DNA from: Endozoicomonas sp965198415
GTDB lineage: Bacteria > Pseudomonadota > Gammaproteobacteria > Pseudomonadales > Endozoicomonadaceae
DNA: 64,000 nt
Reading direction: 5' to 3'
Assembly: GCA_965198415.1 (NCBI GenBank)
Contig: CBDAPN010000030.1
Location: forward strand, 248,001-312,000
The translations under genes and the position numbers were made by a program. Positions 1 to 8,049 of this stretch are shown piece by piece. Positions within the stretch are counted from its first letter, which is position 1, and each line of letters opens with the position of its first letter. The notes beneath the pieces were generated by a model, which saw nothing but the letters and a program-made list of their open reading frames with translations, did no database searches and was not told the origin of the DNA.

Positions 1-312
1 ATGGTTACCGCCATTCGCACAGTGTTCAGCGGCAAGAAATACATCTGTCCTGACATTGCTCAGAAGATGGCTCTGAAATCTCTGAAGCCCGACAGTGGCT
101 CACCGTTCAGCCAGCTATCCAATCGGGAAATGCAAATTGCTCTGATGATTGTTAACTGCGAAAAAGTGCAAACCATATCAGACCGGCTCTGTCTGAGCAC
201 CAAGACCGTCAACAGCTACCGCTACCGAATGTTTGAAAAACTCAACATAACCAGCGATGTAGAGCTGACCCATCTTGCCATTCGCCACGAGCTGATTGAT
301 ACAGCAGAATAA
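1..312 (+). CDS. uvrY: Response regulator, LuxR-type HTH C-terminal part (GacA/UvrY-like), 5' truncated
   Basis: This is the C-terminal output domain of a NarL/FixJ-type response regulator, with the receiver domain lying outside the window. The LuxR-type helix-turn-helix is seen in the stretch LSNREMQIALMIVNC followed by SDRLCLSTKTVNSYRYRMFE, with the usual recognition helix and a final helix near ITSDVELTHLA. The gene sits directly upstream of uvrC, the classical gacA/uvrY-uvrC arrangement of gammaproteobacteria. GacA/UvrY normally controls CsrA-titrating small RNAs, but that role is family knowledge, not seen here. The ATG at position 1 is probably internal, so the true start is upstream of the window. 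Confidence 0.85.
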   Translation: MVTAIRTVFSGKKYICPDIAQKMALKSLKPDSGSPFSQLSNREMQIALMIVNCEKVQTISDRLCLSTKTVNSYRYRMFEKLNITSDVELTHLAIRHELIDTAE

Positions 313-377
313 ACCACCTGATTCGTTGGCGCTGTGCAGATATAATCATGCCACTGACTCAAAGCTTTTGGTGTTTC

Positions 378-2204
378 ATGACGGGCAGTGCAAACCGACT
401 ATTTGATCACAAGTCATTTCTGGCCAAGGTCACCACCCGGCCGGGTATCTATGACATGCGTGACCAGCAAGGCAAAACCCTCTACATTGGTAAAGCCAAA
501 AACCTTAAAAACCGCCTCGGCAGCTATTTCAGAGCCACAGGCCTGACCACCAAAACCATGGCGTTGGTGAGCAAAATTGCCGACATTCAACTGACCATCA
601 CCCACACTGAAACGGAAGCGCTGCTGCTAGAGCAGAACCTCATCAAGGACAAACGCCCTCCTTACAATATTCTGCTAAGGGACGATAAATCATACCCTTA
701 CATCTACATTGATACTGAGAACGACTTTCCACGCATTGACGCCTGTCGGGGTCGTAAACACAAAAAAGGCCTGTACTTTGGCCCTTTCCCCAGTGGGCCT
801 GCGGTACGCGAGAGCCTGCATCTGCTGCAAAAAATATTCAAAATACGTCAGTGTACCGACAGCTATTTCAGAAACCGCACCCGGCCTTGCTTGCAATACC
901 AAATTGGCCGTTGCAAGGCGCCCTGCGTCAATCTGATATCAAAAGCAGAGTATCAACAAGACCTTGACGACACCCGTCATTTTTTAGAAGGCAAAAACCA
1001 ACAATTACTCCGCTCGTTAATCAAACGCATGGAAACCGCTGCTGAGGCTCTGAATTTTGAAGAGGCCGCCGCCACCCGGGATAAAATTAACCACCTGCGC
1101 GCCATTCAGGAACAGCAGTCCGTCACCAAAGCGGCGGGGGATCTGGACATCATCGGTTTTGCCCAGCAAGGCGGCAATACCTGTTTTGATGTGCTATTCG
1201 TGCGCTCTGGTCGGGTACTGGGGCATAAATATTACTTCCCCGAATTCAAGCTTGAAGCCGAACCTTCAGACTACCTCGAAGATTTTATGGCGCAATTTTA
1301 TGTCCGCCTCAGTGCCAGCCGCGACTTCCCCAAAGAAATTGTGGCGCCATTTACCATGGCGGGAGCGTCAACAATAGAAGACGCCATCCATACAATTGCC
1401 AAAAAGAAAATAAAAATAAAAGACAGCGTCCGCTCACAGCGCCACGACTGGCTGAGTCTGGCCAATAAAAATGCCGAACAAAACCTGAAAAGCCATCTGG
1501 CCAATAAAAGCCACCTTTCCCAGCGCTATCGCCAACTGCAGACGCTGTTAAAGCTCTCCGCTCCGATTCAGCGCATGGAGTGTTTTGATATCAGTCACAC
1601 CATGGGCGAGGCGACGGTGGCCTCCTGCGTGGTGTTTGGCCCCCAAGGGCCAACCAACAGCGAGTATCGGCGCTTTAACATTACTGACATAGAACCCGGC
1701 GATGATTACGCTGCCATGGCTAAGGCTCTGGATAAACGCTACCGTAAGCTGGGGGAGGGCATGAAACCGGATCTTATTATTATTGACGGTGGCAAAGGCC
1801 AACTGGGTAAAGCAGTTGAGGTAATGGCAAGCCTGCATTTGAGCATCCCATTACTGGGCGTTGCCAAAGGCGTCACCCGAAAACCCGGGCTAGAAACCCT
1901 GATCTACAACAATCAAGAGCTAAACCCCCAAGGGGGCGATGCCGCCTTATTGCTGATTCAACACATTCGCGATGAAGCACACCGGTTTGCCATTACCGGT
2001 CACCGCCAACGCCGCCAAAAGGCTCGCAACCGCTCCTTGCTCGAAGACATTCCGGGCATCGGCAATAAAAGGCGCTCAGCCTTGCTGAAGTTTTTTGGTG
2101 GGCGCAGTGGGGTTGGGAATGCCAGCGTTGAAGAGCTGAAAAAAGTGGAAGGCATCAGCCTGAAGCTGGCACAACAAATCCATGATTATTTACATAATGA
2201 CTAG
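378..2204 (+). CDS. uvrC: Excinuclease ABC subunit C
   Basis: UvrC makes the dual incisions around a DNA lesion after UvrA/UvrB recognition. The N-terminal GIY-YIG nuclease is visible as PGIYDMRD followed by TLYIGKAKNL. A UVR motif follows (EALNFEEAAATRDKI), then the UvrC endonuclease domain (ECFDISHTMGEATVASCVVF and DLIIIDGGKGQ), and C-terminal helix-hairpin-helix motifs (LLEDIPGIGNKRRSALLKFFGG). The start at 378 gives about 608 residues, matching the usual UvrC length and N-terminus. An in-frame ATG at 348 would add ten unusual residues and has no better ribosome site. Downstream is pgsA, the common order. Confidence 0.95.
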   Translation: MTGSANRLFDHKSFLAKVTTRPGIYDMRDQQGKTLYIGKAKNLKNRLGSYFRATGLTTKTMALVSKIADIQLTITHTETEALLLEQNLIKDKRPPYNILLRDDKSYPYIYIDTENDFPRIDACRGRKHKKGLYFGPFPSGPAVRESLHLLQKIFKIRQCTDSYFRNRTRPCLQYQIGRCKAPCVNLISKAEYQQDLDDTRHFLEGKNQQLLRSLIKRMETAAEALNFEEAAATRDKINHLRAIQEQQSVTKAAGDLDIIGFAQQGGNTCFDVLFVRSGRVLGHKYYFPEFKLEAEPSDYLEDFMAQFYVRLSASRDFPKEIVAPFTMAGASTIEDAIHTIAKKKIKIKDSVRSQRHDWLSLANKNAEQNLKSHLANKSHLSQRYRQLQTLLKLSAPIQRMECFDISHTMGEATVASCVVFGPQGPTNSEYRRFNITDIEPGDDYAAMAKALDKRYRKLGEGMKPDLIIIDGGKGQLGKAVEVMASLHLSIPLLGVAKGVTRKPGLETLIYNNQELNPQGGDAALLLIQHIRDEAHRFAITGHRQRRQKARNRSLLEDIPGIGNKRRSALLKFFGGRSGVGNASVEELKKVEGISLKLAQQIHDYLHND

Positions 2205-2268
2205 CGCCCACGGCTACGACTGTGTACCGTATGCCCATAAAATAACCTGTTTCGCTTTCTGGCCTTAT

Positions 2269-2832
2269 ATGAACATTCCAAACTTTCTGACCCTCACTCG
2301 CATAGTGCTGGTGCCTTTTTTAGTCATCCTGTTTTATCTCCCGTTTAGCTGGAGCTATCTGGCCTGCGCTGGCATATTTGCCTTTGCTGCGGCCACGGAC
2401 TGGTTTGATGGTTATCTGGCCCGGCGCTTAAACCAAAGCACGCCCTTTGGTGCCTTTTTTGACCCGGTGGCGGATAAGATCATGGTGGCTACTGCGCTTT
2501 GCCTGTTGATTGATGAGTTCAGAGTATTCTGGATGACCGTCCCGGCGCTCATCATTATTGGCCGTGAAATCGTTATCTCCGCCCTGCGGGAGTGGATGGC
2601 AGAACTGGGAAAACGCACCAGCGTCGCCGTGAGCATGATTGGCAAAGCCAAAACAACGGCGCAAATGGTGGCCATTACCCTGTTATTGCTGTCGCCGGTA
2701 CCCATTGATTCGTGGATCGGTTTAACGGGCATCGTTCTGCTTTATATTTCGGCTTTTTTGACTCTTTGGTCCATGTACGTCTATTTAAAAGCGGCTTGGC
2801 CGGCGCTGACCCCCTTTAATAATCCCGACTGA
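2269..2832 (+). CDS. pgsA: CDP-diacylglycerol-glycerol-3-phosphate 3-phosphatidyltransferase
   Basis: PgsA makes phosphatidylglycerophosphate from CDP-diacylglycerol and glycerol-3-phosphate, the committed step to phosphatidylglycerol and cardiolipin, in the inner membrane. The CDP-alcohol phosphatidyltransferase signature (DG-x2-AR-x8-G-x3-D-x3-D) is intact in DWFDGYLARRLNQSTPFGAF followed by FDPVADKIM. Several hydrophobic membrane segments surround it. The frame is open from 2182, overlapping uvrC, but the family N-terminus (MNIPNFLTLTRI) starts at 2269, which I chose. It lies between uvrC and a tRNA cluster, as in pseudomonads. Confidence 0.94.
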   Translation: MNIPNFLTLTRIVLVPFLVILFYLPFSWSYLACAGIFAFAAATDWFDGYLARRLNQSTPFGAFFDPVADKIMVATALCLLIDEFRVFWMTVPALIIIGREIVISALREWMAELGKRTSVAVSMIGKAKTTAQMVAITLLLLSPVPIDSWIGLTGIVLLYISAFLTLWSMYVYLKAAWPALTPFNNPD

Positions 2833-2839
2833 AAAGCGG

Positions 2840-2867
2840 TTGACATCAAAAGAAAAAAATCTACAAT
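2840..2867 (+). promoter_or_regulatory. Sigma70-type promoter of the tRNA cluster
   Basis: A TTGACA box (2840-2845) and a TACAAT box (2862-2867) are separated by 16 bases. They lie about 60 bases before the first tRNA and just after the pgsA stop codon. This is a near-consensus promoter by sequence. Confidence 0.75.
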
Positions 2868-2928
2868 ACGTTCTCGAGTTCGGGGGCTGGAAGCCATAAC
2901 AATAGCTTCAGTCGTTCAGTTCCGATCT

Positions 2929-3004
2929 GCGGGAATAGCTCAGCTGGTAGAGCGCAACCTTGCCAAGGTTGAGGTCGCGAGTTCGAACCTCGTTTCCCGC
3001 TCCA
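2929..3004 (+). tRNA. tRNA-Gly (anticodon GCC)
   Basis: The acceptor stem GCGGGAA pairs with TTCCCGC, followed by TCCA with encoded CCA. The anticodon arm is CCTTGCCAAGG with anticodon GCC, and the T-arm carries GTTCGAA. Length is 76 nt. First gene of the cluster after pgsA. Confidence 0.95.
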
Positions 3005-3098
3005 TTTTTAAAACTCAAGCGATGAGTTTTACGAGCAATCCATTAATAGTTTCTGTTTCGACTTGTTGTCGTTACCCAGTATTTTATTAATCGGAACT

Positions 3099-3172
3099 GG
3101 CGAGTTAGCAAAGCGGTTATGCAGTGGACTGCAACTCCATTTAGACCGGTTCGACTCCGGTACTCGCCTCCA
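3099..3172 (+). tRNA. tRNA-Cys (anticodon GCA), copy 1
   Basis: The acceptor stem GGCGAGT pairs with ACTCGCC, then TCCA. The anticodon arm GGACTGCAACTCC gives anticodon GCA. Length is 74 nt with encoded CCA. The sequence is identical to the second copy at 3330-3403. Confidence 0.94.
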
Positions 3173-3182
3173 CAGTAAAATC

Positions 3183-3204
3183 ACAGGCTAAAGCCTGTTT
3201 TTTT
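3183..3204 (+). terminator. Intrinsic terminator inside the tRNA cluster
   Basis: ACAGGC (3183-3188) pairs with GCCTGT (3193-3198) across a four-base loop, followed by seven T residues. It lies between tRNA-Cys copy 1 and tRNA-Leu, so the downstream Leu-Cys pair may depend on read-through or its own promoter. Confidence 0.65.
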
Positions 3205-3233
3205 ATGAATTAAGTCTGTACTATTCCAAGTAC

Positions 3234-3320
3234 GCCCGAGTGGTGAAATTGGTAGACACAAGGGACTTAAAATCCCTCGATCGAAAGATCGTGCCGGTTC
3301 GAGTCCGGCCTCGGGCACCA
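3234..3320 (+). tRNA. tRNA-Leu (anticodon TAA)
   Basis: Class II tRNA of 87 nt with a long variable arm (CTCGATCGAAAGATCG). The acceptor GCCCGAG pairs with CTCGGGC, then ACCA. The anticodon arm GGGACTTAAAATCCC gives anticodon TAA. Confidence 0.95.
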
Positions 3321-3329
3321 CCCTCTTCA

Positions 3330-3403
3330 GGCGAGTTAGCAAAGCGGTTATGCAGTGGACTGCAACTCCATTTAGACCGGTTCGACTCCGGTACTCGCCT
3401 CCA
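3330..3403 (+). tRNA. tRNA-Cys (anticodon GCA), copy 2
   Basis: Identical over all 74 nt to the copy at 3099-3172, with the same GCA anticodon and encoded CCA. It starts nine bases after tRNA-Leu. The Gly-Cys-Leu order is common after pgsA, so the extra Cys gene looks like a local duplication. Confidence 0.93.
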
Positions 3404-3542
3404 AATCTTCCAAAAAGCACCTTCTGTTTCGCAGTGAAATTTTGCGTCTATCAGCACAGCTGCATTAAATTTTTCGCCACGGTTTAAATAAGCCTCACCC
3501 TTGTCGCAAAAGCAGCCCTTGATCGGACTGCTTGCACCTTGT

Positions 3543-4334
3543 TTACTGCGCCGCGGGAGCTGCCTCCCCAAACTCCTCACCACTTTGGGGAATCAGCACA
3601 AAATCGCTGGTAAAGTGCATTGAAGAGAATTTATTGAGCTTCCAGGAATCATGGTAGCGCTCCGATTTTCGAATATAAAAATTGAGCTTAGCCCCATTGA
3701 TCACCGACACTTCAGTCTTACCCAGCTTTAGCGGGGTGCATGAGGTTTTGGTGATCTCCAAAGTTGAGGTTTGCAGAGTGTCCGGCTGAAAAATGTTAAC
3801 ACTAAAATCCACCGGGTAACTGGTGGGATAAACCTTGTAATATTCAAGGTAAGCCACCGGCATCGGCCGCACCTGCAAAACCCGTGCATTTTTTTGACTT
3901 ACCGGCGTAAAGAGCCCACTGTCTTCTCTGGTGAATTGAAACTGGTTTTCAATTACACCACGGTGCATGTCAACACCCTTAATCAGCCACCCATCCTGCA
4001 GCTGCACTTCCACCGCACTGCAAGAACCTTCGTGAACAGACATCAGAGACGAGGGCGCGCTCAGCAATTTACCCAGCGGCTTGGCTACCACAGCATTGAG
4101 CGGCCATATCACTTCAAACCCCAGAGCGTACAAGTTCTCAAGCACAGATACACTACCGGATACGTAGGTATTTTTGCTGACCGCTTCCGGAGTTAAGTTC
4201 AACTTCTCTGGCACCGGTTTAATCCGCTGGTAAAATTTGCGCTTACTCTCAGTCTCATCAACGCTTAAGGCCGCTGTGCTGGTGAGTGCACCGAACAAAA
4301 AGGCAAAAAATACGACAGCAATACGTGAAATCAT
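3543..4334 (-). CDS. Secreted protein of unknown function
   Basis: This 263-residue protein is not recognised. It begins with a clear signal peptide (MISRIAVVFFAFLFGALTS, with probable cleavage after the alanines near residue 22). The mature part is predicted to be mostly beta structure with two widely spaced cysteines (SCSAVEVQL and KTSCTPLKL) that could form a disulfide after export. The C-terminus is acidic and alanine rich. It is transcribed toward the tRNA cluster, with the DA1-like gene upstream on the same strand about 80 bases away. Export is inferred from the signal peptide; no function can be proposed. Confidence 0.7.
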   Translation of the reverse strand: MISRIAVVFFAFLFGALTSTAALSVDETESKRKFYQRIKPVPEKLNLTPEAVSKNTYVSGSVSVLENLYALGFEVIWPLNAVVAKPLGKLLSAPSSLMSVHEGSCSAVEVQLQDGWLIKGVDMHRGVIENQFQFTREDSGLFTPVSQKNARVLQVRPMPVAYLEYYKVYPTSYPVDFSVNIFQPDTLQTSTLEITKTSCTPLKLGKTEVSVINGAKLNFYIRKSERYHDSWKLNKFSSMHFTSDFVLIPQSGEEFGEAAPAAQ

Positions 4335-4415
4335 CGTTTAAGTTTCCATGATCATCATTGGTCTAAGTGGAAACCTTAGACCTCAACGACCCTAAAAAGT
4401 TCGACGACAAAAACA

Positions 4416-5438
4416 CTAAAAAAAGAAAGCGCTGAAACGGGTGGGAAACTTCTTCTTTTGCTTAATAAACAGCAATAAAGTACTGAGTGGCATGTATTTA
4501 AGAGACTGCCTGGCTGCACGAAAACCGTCACCATAAACAGGGTCACAGCTTAGCTCAATTTGCCGTCGGCGAAACTCTGCCTCTTTGGTTTTCTGGTTTT
4601 TTAGCCAGATGTACTCCATTAGCACACACATACCCTCCTCAACTTTTAGGGGCAGATTCTCAAAATAGTTGTAGAAGAACCAGGCATGGGTCAGCTCATG
4701 AATCATAACGGTACGAAAGTGCTCTTCAGGCAGGTTGATTTGAATCAGTATGCGGTCAAAATTGCGGGCTAAAATCCGCCCCCGACGGTGGGTAATGGTG
4801 GTGCGGGTAACGCCCAGAACAGGGTGGTTATCATGGAAGTTATGATGCCTTGCACCGTTAAGCTCATCCCGGCCACACAACGTCACCGGCGTCTGCGTGG
4901 CGTTTAATTCCAAACCAATTGAGGCCAGTGCCAAGCGCATTTGTCGGGCAATTCGATCCGCCCGCTCTTGAGTTGCGACACCGTGCAGGGCGCAACGGTT
5001 GCAGATTACCACCCCGTCAGGGTACTGCATGCCGCCATCGGTAATGTAATCACACACCAGCCGACCACAACTTGAACACTCTGGATGATTTGCATGGCTA
5101 TGACAAAACTGATTACCCCAAAAATCCACCAGATACCGATGGGGTAGTGGGTTACGACAAACGCAGCACAAGGGGGCCGTCTGCCTTTGAGCGCAGGCAG
5201 GATGCCACGGCATCCCCCGATAGCTGACGTAACTCTCTTCAATTACTTGCCGACAACCCGGGCACACAAAACAGTGAGCGTGAAACAGCCGCCCTTTAAA
5301 AGCAATATAAGGCGCATTACCAAAGCGCTGCTTGCAGCTATTGCACTTAAAACACTGGATATGCCAGCGACCAAAACGGGTCTCAACATGATGGCCATTA
5401 ATCAGCCTTTTGCACCCCTGACAGTTATGCATAATCAT
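4416..5438 (-). CDS. LIM-domain zinc metallopeptidase, DA1-like
   Basis: This 340-residue protein combines N-terminal LIM-type zinc modules with a C-terminal DA1-like peptidase. Ligand-spaced residues are C6-C9-H26-C29 and C32-C35-H53-C56 (one canonical LIM domain), then C59-C62-H79-C82, C91-C94-C112-H115 and C121-C124. From about residue 160 there is a DA1-like domain with the zinc motif HELTHAW at 247-253 and a downstream NLPLKVEEGMC block (261-271) supplying the likely third ligand. Plant DA1 peptidases cleave growth regulators and are activated by ubiquitination; that is family knowledge only. No signal peptide is seen. No ubiquitin-interaction motif precedes the LIM part. LIM domains are rare in bacteria, so transfer from or convergence with a eukaryotic family is plausible. 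Confidence 0.85.
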   Translation of the reverse strand: MIMHNCQGCKRLINGHHVETRFGRWHIQCFKCNSCKQRFGNAPYIAFKGRLFHAHCFVCPGCRQVIEESYVSYRGMPWHPACAQRQTAPLCCVCRNPLPHRYLVDFWGNQFCHSHANHPECSSCGRLVCDYITDGGMQYPDGVVICNRCALHGVATQERADRIARQMRLALASIGLELNATQTPVTLCGRDELNGARHHNFHDNHPVLGVTRTTITHRRGRILARNFDRILIQINLPEEHFRTVMIHELTHAWFFYNYFENLPLKVEEGMCVLMEYIWLKNQKTKEAEFRRRQIELSCDPVYGDGFRAARQSLKYMPLSTLLLFIKQKKKFPTRFSAFFF

Positions 5439-5507
5439 CCCTGACGTGATGAGCAGCGCTCAGAATGTAGACACACTGTGTTTTACCTTTTTGAGTCACA
5501 ATCCGGT

Positions 5508-6596
5508 TCAAATGTAGTGATCGGCGGACATTTTCTTCAACCGACTCGCTTCTGCATGGTAATACTGACTGGTGGTGTTAATGGAGTCGTGACCAGCAAA
5601 AATCGCCAGATCTTCAATATCCATACACCGCGCCAAATGCGTCAACGCCGTATGGCGCAGGGTGTGAAACGGGATACCCTGCAACCGCTGTCGCATGTTC
5701 GGGTCCGCTCTGTTTCGACAATACTGCATAAACGACTGCCACCAAAACCGCAACCCCCGGGAGGAGAGGGCAGTGATACGGCCTGCGGTTTTTCTCGCTT
5801 TTGGTGCAAGCGGAAAATCGCCACCGCAAAGCCCGGCGTACCCGTGCAAACTTCGATACCGAATTAATTGCTGCTGCAAAGCGTGATTTATCGGCACATT
5901 CCGGCGCTTTCTTCCTTTACCAACGACGCTGAGGTAGTAACCCTGATCATTATCCGGGTGAATATCGGCGCAGCTATGGCCGGTCAGCTCCGACTCCCTG
6001 AGAGCCAGCCCGTAACTGAGCGCAATAATCAGCCGCGTCCGCTGCGCTTCGTGCTGCTCTTTGACGGTTGCAGCAGGCAGGCTGTCGAGGCACGCTTTGA
6101 TAAACTGCCACTCATTTTCATAAAAGTAGCGGATAACCGTGGTACCGCGAGCCAGCTTTTCGCCGGAGCGAATCAACGCCACCGCCGGGTTGCCAGCAAC
6201 GTAACGGTTTTTTTCCAAAAAAGAGAAAAAAGACGACAACACATCAATGATCTGGTCGGTACTTTTACCGGCGCCAACCGATTCACGAAACATAACCCGC
6301 TCCGGCTGCCCCGGCAAAAGGCCCTGGCTCAGCCAGCGCCTTGGCAAATGCTGGATAAAATAGAGGTAACTTTGCAGGTGCTTCAGGCGAACGTCCTTAT
6401 ACCCGATACCCAACTCCAGATACAGATAGGCGGTAAAACGTGTCGTCTCCCGCTCATAACGCCGTAGCGTCTCCTTTGAGCGGGCGCCGGATTTGGCCAA
6501 AAACAGACCGAGGGCGTCACTGTCATCTTGAGCGCCCATCAAATTGTCGTCGTGGTGGCTCAAAGCGAAGCCGCCGGGTAACACCAACTGACTCAC
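5508..6596 (-). CDS. Tyrosine recombinase (phage-integrase family)
   Basis: The 362-residue protein has an N-terminal SAM-like core-binding domain (about residues 30-140) and a catalytic domain with all the expected residues: R200 in LALRESEL, a lysine in GKGRKRR near 227-231, H311 and R314 in HTLRH, H336 in GHDSINTT, and nucleophile Y345 or Y346 in QYYH. The start is GTG at 6596, overlapping the stop of the upstream KfrA-like gene by two bases, which implies translational coupling. A paired recombinase and coiled-coil DNA-binding protein recalls the TnpS/TnpT cointegrate-resolution pair of Tn4651-type transposons, but no Tn3-family transposase is present. It may equally be a chromosomal integrase of unknown target. 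Confidence 0.9.
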   Translation of the reverse strand: MSQLVLPGGFALSHHDDNLMGAQDDSDALGLFLAKSGARSKETLRRYERETTRFTAYLYLELGIGYKDVRLKHLQSYLYFIQHLPRRWLSQGLLPGQPERVMFRESVGAGKSTDQIIDVLSSFFSFLEKNRYVAGNPAVALIRSGEKLARGTTVIRYFYENEWQFIKACLDSLPAATVKEQHEAQRTRLIIALSYGLALRESELTGHSCADIHPDNDQGYYLSVVGKGRKRRNVPINHALQQQLIRYRSLHGYAGLCGGDFPLAPKARKTAGRITALSSRGLRFWWQSFMQYCRNRADPNMRQRLQGIPFHTLRHTALTHLARCMDIEDLAIFAGHDSINTTSQYYHAEASRLKKMSADHYI

Positions 6597-7669
6597 AGCT
6601 GCGCCTCCTTGTTATCGGTGCGCTGGGCAAGGGCCTCTGCGGCACCACGCACCCGTTCAAGCTCTAGCTCAACCGTGTGCAGACGATTCATATTCTTTTC
6701 CATTTCCCCAAGACGATGCTCCAGCTTTTCATTGATGCTTTTTTCATTCTGGTACTGCTGCTTTGCGCTCAGCGCATCTCTCGATTGCGCTTGAATACTG
6801 CGAACCTGTGTCAGTATCTGTTCCTGCTTGCAATCCAATAACACACCTAACTGATGCGCCAGCTCCGCTGCAGCGGCCACTGTTTGTAGCTCATCTGCAA
6901 GCTGATTTCTCGCTTCGCAAGCATCAGTGTACATTTTTGTTTTGCCATCAAGCCGACTCTGCAGTTCAAGGTGGGTTTTGCCCAGCTGCGCCAACTTATC
7001 ATTTAAGGTGGCGACGTTTTTTTCCAACCCCTGTTTGAGTCGGCGCTCATCATCGACCACGCCCAGCCAGTGATTCAACTGCTCCTGATAGCGCTGATCC
7101 AGCTGCCTTTCAAGGTTGCCCATCGTCTCTTTGTGTGCAGCATTTTGCTGCTCCAGACTGTTTTGTATCTGCTGCGACTGCTGTTTTTCGGCGGATAGTA
7201 GGGTATCCAGCTCTTTAATGTGCAGCTCTTTTTGCTGCGCCTGACGATGCAGCTCTTCAAGCGCCAGCTGCATCTTCTCTTGCTGTGCTTGCAGTGCTGC
7301 ATTGCGATTACTGAGGGCTTCATTTTTCTCCCCCAGCTGGTTTAGGGTCTGCTTGAGCTCGTCGATTTCCTGATTAGCGCTCTCTGCAAATGCCCGCTGA
7401 CTCTCGGCCAGCTGGTATTTCCATTGCGTGATGCCTCGCTTCAGGCTGTGCAGCAGCTCTTCTGGCAGCTCCAGTACGTCCTCTTCGCCAGCAAACCCAG
7501 CAAAGCGCCACTCATTGTAAAAGGGCAAAACGGTTTGCTTACCCATTTTTGCCAGCCGCGCCACTTTGTCGGCATTAATCCGCTCCCCCTGCGCCTTGAG
7601 ATCATCAAGAATGCTGAAGATGCGCTCTCGGCGCTGTTTTTCCTGCTGCTTTTCCCCATTACCACTCAT
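6593..7669 (-). CDS. KfrA-like DNA-binding coiled-coil protein
   Basis: The first 120 or so residues match the KfrA N-terminal DNA-binding type: a helix-turn-helix region with ADKVARLAKMGKQTVLPFYN, followed by a tryptophan-containing linker. The remainder, to residue 358, is almost entirely a long coiled coil rich in Gln, Glu and Leu. KfrA proteins are plasmid autoregulators that form filament-like scaffolds; the similar TnpT assists a tyrosine recombinase. The start at 7669 is set by a strong AGGAGG seven bases upstream; the frame is open further to 8038, but that part is non-coding TnpB debris. The gene overlaps the recombinase start downstream. Two perfect palindromes upstream (7696-7737 and 7746-7789) are likely operators or recombination sites. 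Confidence 0.85.
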   Translation of the reverse strand: MSGNGEKQQEKQRRERIFSILDDLKAQGERINADKVARLAKMGKQTVLPFYNEWRFAGFAGEEDVLELPEELLHSLKRGITQWKYQLAESQRAFAESANQEIDELKQTLNQLGEKNEALSNRNAALQAQQEKMQLALEELHRQAQQKELHIKELDTLLSAEKQQSQQIQNSLEQQNAAHKETMGNLERQLDQRYQEQLNHWLGVVDDERRLKQGLEKNVATLNDKLAQLGKTHLELQSRLDGKTKMYTDACEARNQLADELQTVAAAAELAHQLGVLLDCKQEQILTQVRSIQAQSRDALSAKQQYQNEKSINEKLEHRLGEMEKNMNRLHTVELELERVRGAAEALAQRTDNKEAQL

Positions 7670-7695
7670 GATGCTGCCTCCTTGTTTCAATAATG

Positions 7696-7737
7696 ATACT
7701 GATAATACCAGTATTATAATACTGGTATTATCAGTAT
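7696..7737. promoter_or_regulatory. Perfect 42-bp palindrome, probable operator or recombination site
   Basis: Arms 7696-7714 and 7719-7737 are exact reverse complements around a TATA centre, so the palindrome is perfect over 42 bp. The centre contains TATAAT on the minus strand, a possible -10 box for the KfrA-like gene whose start lies 27 bases downstream. KfrA proteins bind palindromes at their own promoters, which fits autorepression. It could also be a folded or core site for the neighbouring recombinase. Confidence 0.8.
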
Positions 7738-7745
7738 TAAAAGCA

Positions 7746-7789
7746 GATACTTTACTGCCGGTAACTGAACTTACCGGCAGTAAAGTATC
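7746..7789. repeat. Perfect 19-bp inverted repeat with 6-bp spacer
   Basis: Arms 7746-7764 and 7771-7789 are exact reverse complements separated by CTGAAC. The arm carries TTTACTGCCGGTAA. It lies eight bases from the 42-bp palindrome, upstream of the KfrA-like gene, and shares only the ATACT start with it. The two elements together look like a composite regulatory or resolution region. Confidence 0.8.
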
Positions 7790-7855
7790 CATTAACAGAA
7801 TGAAGTGCTTGGTATGACCCAAGACATGATATGCGCTTATGGGGGGCAATCTTTC

Positions 7856-7930
7856 AGTAGACAACGGCAGACTGTCATTAACAAACCCACAGCCAGAACA
7901 ACGCTTGGAGCTAGGAAATAATCGGTCTAA
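7856..7930 (-). pseudogene. Remnant of IS200/IS605-type TnpB zinc ribbon
   Basis: On the minus strand this short piece encodes DRLFPSSKRCSGCGFVNDSL, the first half of the TnpB C-terminal zinc ribbon. It is nearly identical to the corresponding part of the TnpB pseudogene at 45.05-45.74 kb. Nothing else of the element remains nearby. Confidence 0.7.
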
Positions 7931-8049
7931 ACACTTTTCAGAGCAGGAAGGCAAAAAGCATCGGCGCTGTTGGGTCACCCATGACATCAAGGAAGGCTCG
8001 AAGGCTTCTGCATGGGGAGCAAAAACCATAGCGGCCATTCAGTTGGATA

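Noticed and set aside
3181..3583. Frames through the tRNA cluster
   Set aside because: They lie across tRNA genes and are coding artefacts.
7670..8038. N-terminal extension of the KfrA-like gene to 8038
   Set aside because: The extension reads through TnpB debris and palindromes; a strong AGGAGG and the domain start support 7669.
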